From the NCBI GenBank assembly GCA_019312835.1, contig JAFDCJ010000191.1, positions 1-58,291 of the forward strand: 58,291 nt of DNA, in the 5' to 3' direction. Positions within the stretch are counted from its first letter, which is position 1; every line of letters starts with the position of its first letter. This stretch comes from Deltaproteobacteria bacterium. Lineage in GTDB: Bacteria; Desulfobacterota; Desulfobacteria; Desulfobacterales; JAFDCJ01. Below the pieces are notes generated by a model. It saw only the letters and a list, made by a program, of their open reading frames with translations. It did no database searches and was not told the DNA's origin. Made by a program: the position numbers and the translations under genes. Shown here one piece after another: positions 55,274 to 58,291 of this stretch.

Positions 55274-56767
55274 CTAAGCTCCTGTAACACCTCCACGGTG
55301 CTTCATATGCGGAAAGAGGATGACTTCACGAATTGAAGCCGCATTGGTTAGCAGCATCACCAACCGGTCAATGCCGATGCCCTCGCCGGCAGTCGGCGGC
55401 ATGCCGTACTCCAGCGCTTCAATATAGTCGTTATCCATTCGATGCGCCTCTTCATCACCGGCCTGGCGCCCTTCAACCTGCTGGCGAAAGCGCTCGTGCT
55501 GATCCACCGGATCATTGAGCTCGGAGAATCCGTTGGCTATCTCGCGTCCGGCAATGAAAAGTTCAAATCTTTCAGTCAGGTCCGGGTTCTGATCACTGCG
55601 CCGGGACAAGGGGGAGACTTCGGCAGGATAATCGGTAATAAATGTGGGTTGAATCAATTTGGGTTCAACCAGGGTGTCAAATAATTTTGTGACCACCTTA
55701 CCCACCTGCCCGGTCTTGGTAACTTGAACCCCTTTATCCGCGGCGATTTTGAGAAGCTTCTCTTTATCCTTCAGATAATCCGGCTGAATGCCGCCGAGTT
55801 CCTCCAGAGCGGCAAATAGTGTCAGACGGCGCCATTTACCCGACAGATCGATGTCCTGCCCCTGGTAGTTGAGGCTGGCCGACCCGTTTACCGCCCGAGC
55901 GACTTCGGCAACCAGCTGTTCGGTCAATTCCATCAGATCCTTGTCGGTGGCATAGGCCTGATAAAATTCGAGCATGGTAAACTCAGGATTGTGCTGGGTG
56001 GAAACCCCTTCATTTCTAAAATTACGATTAATCTCGAAGACCCGCTCCAATCCACCAACCACCAGGCGCTTTAAATATAATTCCGGCGCAATTCGCAGGA
56101 AGAGATCCATCCCTAGCGCATTGTGGTAGGTTTTAAACGGGGTGGCTTCCGCCCCTCCTGGAATGGGCTGCATCATGGGTGTTTCAACTTCCAGAAAATC
56201 ACGCTGGATAAAAAAATTGCGGATCTGTTGAATAATCTGGCTACGTTTCAAGAAGATTTCCCGCACATCGGCATTCATCATCAGATCGACGTAGCGCTGG
56301 CGATAGCGCTTTTCCGGATCACGCAAACCATGGAATTTCTCCGGCAAGGGACGGGTGGCCTTGCACAGCAGATTCAGCTCACGGGCCAGCAGGGTCCACT
56401 CACCGGTTCGGGTCTGAAACAGCCCGCCTTTCAGGCCAACAAAATCGCCGATATCGAGCTGTTTGAAAAGCTGATAGGCTTCGTCCCCGATACGGTCTTT
56501 TCTGATATAAGCCTGAAATTGTCCGGTGCGGTCCCTGAAACGGATAAAAGCGCTTTTCCCGAAACTGTTGATGGCCATCATGCGGCCGGCGGTAACGAAT
56601 ACCGGTTCGTCCTCGCCCAGGGTCTCCGGTGATTCATCAACAGCGGCTTGAATATCGCGCACCGTGTGTGACACAATATAACCATTGGGAAAAAGGTTGA
56701 CCTGATTCCTTTTCAATTCATCAATTTTTTCTTTTCGTTTTTGCAGCAAATCGCTCGTTTTTTCCAT
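55274..56767 (-). CDS. lysS: Lysyl-tRNA synthetase, class II
   Basis: Charges tRNA-Lys, including the tRNA at 45-121. The 497-residue protein has the anticodon-binding OB fold (about 55-165), motif 1 near FLEVETPMMQPIPGGA, motif 2 FRNEGVSTQHNPEFTMLEF and motif 3 EGIGIDRLVMLLT. Length is typical. It starts the minus-strand run leading to lolC, lolD and bamA, with a good candidate promoter upstream. Confidence 0.97.
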   Translation of the reverse strand: MEKTSDLLQKRKEKIDELKRNQVNLFPNGYIVSHTVRDIQAAVDESPETLGEDEPVFVTAGRMMAINSFGKSAFIRFRDRTGQFQAYIRKDRIGDEAYQLFKQLDIGDFVGLKGGLFQTRTGEWTLLARELNLLCKATRPLPEKFHGLRDPEKRYRQRYVDLMMNADVREIFLKRSQIIQQIRNFFIQRDFLEVETPMMQPIPGGAEATPFKTYHNALGMDLFLRIAPELYLKRLVVGGLERVFEINRNFRNEGVSTQHNPEFTMLEFYQAYATDKDLMELTEQLVAEVARAVNGSASLNYQGQDIDLSGKWRRLTLFAALEELGGIQPDYLKDKEKLLKIAADKGVQVTKTGQVGKVVTKLFDTLVEPKLIQPTFITDYPAEVSPLSRRSDQNPDLTERFELFIAGREIANGFSELNDPVDQHERFRQQVEGRQAGDEEAHRMDNDYIEALEYGMPPTAGEGIGIDRLVMLLTNAASIREVILFPHMKHRGGVTGA

Positions 56768-56836
56768 AGGATCATCTATTTATGTATTCGTTTTCAACTC
56801 GGATGCGGCTGCCGGATTATGGATTCAAAATCGTCC

Positions 56837-56865
56837 TAGATAGCGTATTTGCTGGTTACTGTCAA
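56837..56865 (-). promoter_or_regulatory. Promoter for lysS and the envelope gene run
   Basis: On the minus strand TTGACA (56865-56860) and TATCTA (56842-56837) are separated by 17 nt. Transcription would start near 56830, about 63 nt before lysS. The rest of the 213-bp gap upstream holds no other feature. Confidence 0.5.
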
Positions 56866-56980
56866 GGTAATGTTCCAGGGTTGCCCGGCTGCGGTCAATT
56901 GATAAGTTAATTGTATGTCTTTTCAGAATAGCAACTGTTTCTTACCATTTATGACGTTCCCCTGGAAAGTATAGCAGGGA

Positions 56981-58282
56981 CTAGACGGGGGGATCCATTT
57001 GCTTGAAATGAATGGTTAGGGTGGTTCCCTTGTTGACTTCACTTTCGACATTCAGCCAGAAGTCATACGCCTCAAGGATACGATGCACAATGGAAAGCCC
57101 GAGACCCGTGCCGCTGGGTTTGGTGGTGAAGAAGGGATCGAATATGGATTTAAGCTCCTCGGCGGACATGCCGCAACCGTTATCGGAAATTTTGATGCAG
57201 GCACGCTTGCTTTTTAGCTCATACATTTCAATATCGATCACACCTTGCCCCTCGATGGCTTCGGATGCATTTAACAAAAGGTTCCAGAGAATCTGGCGCA
57301 GGTGCACAGGGTCCATTGAAACCCAGATGTTGGGTTGAAGTTTCTTGGTGGTCGTGATGCGGCCGTCATTGGACGCGTCTTTCTCAAACAGCTCGGCGGT
57401 TTCAATTATTACTTTTTCGAGCTCGATGGACTCAATTTTCCCAGCCGGGGGGCGGGCATACAGCAGAAAATTATTGGCCAGTGAACTCAGCCGATCGGCC
57501 TCACGCAAAATAATCTGCATGAGCCTGTCATGATCAGGATCATATTGGATATCCTCTTTGAGAAGCTGGATGGATCCGGTCAGGGAGGCCAGGGTATTTT
57601 TTATCTCATGGGCCAGGCCGGCGGCCATTTCACCGACAGCGGCCATTTTCTCAACCCGCTTTACGTGATTTTCCATATCCCGCAGTTCTTTGCGGGTACT
57701 TCGAACCTGTTCCGACAAAAAGCTGCTTAAAAAGGCAACTGCGAAACAGGCCGTCATGGTAATCAAAATTTTGTAAAGGACCTGATTCCATGGGTGGTAC
57801 GAGGCCAGCATGGCCTCGTCAGCAACAAAAGGATAGATCACGCCATAATATTCGAAATCCACCATGATCCCGAACTGGATGCTGCAAATCGCCGCAATAA
57901 TTAACGTTCCACGGATCGACAGCAGTATGCTGGAATAGATGATGACAACCAGATACAGAAACGAGAAAATACTTGAAAAGCTTCCGGTAGCAAACAAAAT
58001 CACGGTGACGACTAGCGTATCGACCAGAATCTGGACGTAGGCAAACAAAATGGGTTTTTTGACACGGTCGAGCAGCAGGGCATAAATAATCGAGAGAAAA
58101 AAAATGGCTGCTATAAGACCATATAGAAATTTTAGAGGTGGGCCGATGGGCGGCGGTGAATCACCGAGTTGCAGGACGATGGACGAACCGAGCAGCAGGG
58201 TTGAAAAAAGCACCCGAAAAAGCATCAGCCACTTCAATTTATCTTTGAAGTCCTTTTCGGGCATGTGCAATGTGTGCTCCAT
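56981..58282 (-). CDS. Membrane sensor histidine kinase
   Basis: The 433-residue protein has about six membrane helices (20-190) and a cytoplasmic kinase: H-box GLAHEIKNTLASL (His225), N-box QILWNLLLNASEAI, G1 KISDNGCGM and G2 GTGLGLSIVHRI. The topology resembles PilS-type kinases. The Pro usual after the Asn of the H-box is Thr. No PAS or HAMP domain is seen. The ATG at 58282 has no clear Shine-Dalgarno in the few bases available; ATG at 58264 has GGAG 12 nt upstream and is an alternative start. A partner regulator may lie beyond the window. Confidence 0.87.
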   Translation of the reverse strand: MEHTLHMPEKDFKDKLKWLMLFRVLFSTLLLGSSIVLQLGDSPPPIGPPLKFLYGLIAAIFFLSIIYALLLDRVKKPILFAYVQILVDTLVVTVILFATGSFSSIFSFLYLVVIIYSSILLSIRGTLIIAAICSIQFGIMVDFEYYGVIYPFVADEAMLASYHPWNQVLYKILITMTACFAVAFLSSFLSEQVRSTRKELRDMENHVKRVEKMAAVGEMAAGLAHEIKNTLASLTGSIQLLKEDIQYDPDHDRLMQIILREADRLSSLANNFLLYARPPAGKIESIELEKVIIETAELFEKDASNDGRITTTKKLQPNIWVSMDPVHLRQILWNLLLNASEAIEGQGVIDIEMYELKSKRACIKISDNGCGMSAEELKSIFDPFFTTKPSGTGLGLSIVHRILEAYDFWLNVESEVNKGTTLTIHFKQMDPPV

Positions 58283-58291
58283 ATGATATAC

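Overview
This window looks like a chromosomal segment of a Gram-negative bacterium, most likely from the Desulfobacterota (the former Deltaproteobacteria, Desulfobacterales-like). The reasons are gene content and order: rpsF-rpsR-DUF2232 protein-rplI then dnaB; an F0-only ATP synthase operon (atpZ-atpI-atpB-atpE) without F1 genes; a yicC-remA-gmk block next to a DUF4416 gene; a long lipid A and core-oligosaccharide locus; and a BamA with an extra N-terminal domain. The taxonomic call is inference from gene content. I see no phage, insertion sequence, plasmid or CRISPR genes.

Layout. 1-3013: tRNA-Lys and the ribosomal operon rpsF-rpsR-(DUF2232)-rplI. 3345-12225: replication, repair and housekeeping genes: dnaB, hflX, a SuhB-like phosphatase, a divergent DnaA-family gene on the minus strand with an AT-rich upstream region, and uvrA. 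12306-22406 (all minus): an HDOD protein, F0 genes, pyrK, pgeF, rfaE2, comF-like, rlmB, gmk, remA, yicC, DUF4416 and a Trm112-like protein. 22722-40975: an LPS locus with lpxL-like acyltransferase, waaA, several GT4, GT2 and GT9 glycosyltransferases, a tandem sugar-kinase protein, a Kdo-kinase-like protein, waaF, a chimeric GT9-like protein and a radical SAM protein. 40993-56767 (all minus): an envelope-assembly supercluster, in transcription order lysS-lolC-lolD-bamA-skp-lpxD-fabZ-lpxA-(Gfo/Idh oxidoreductase)-lpxB-msbA-lptG-lpxK. 56981-58282: a membrane histidine kinase.

The genes work together mainly in outer-membrane construction. LpxA, LpxD, LpxB, LpxK, WaaA and LpxL are the lipid A and Kdo steps. 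RfaE2 makes activated heptose, and the GT9, GT4 and GT2 enzymes and the kinases build and phosphorylate the core. MsbA and LptG export the product. BamA, Skp and LolCD handle outer-membrane proteins and lipoproteins. LpxC, LpxH or LpxI, and most Lpt genes are not in the window.

The most unusual feature is non-coding. At about 17 places between genes lie short arrays of a 7-bp unit (8 bp at one site), usually two arrays in inverted orientation around a 20-190 bp core. At least nine different unit sequences occur (for example GAATGAC, GTTATTC, GGTGTCA, GGTTTAA, GGACAGA), yet the architecture is the same. Some copies share a core (GGAATTCTATC) while their arms differ, some share strong flanking hairpins, and several run into the 3' ends of genes and encode their last residues. 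I regard this family as the best candidate for an undescribed system.
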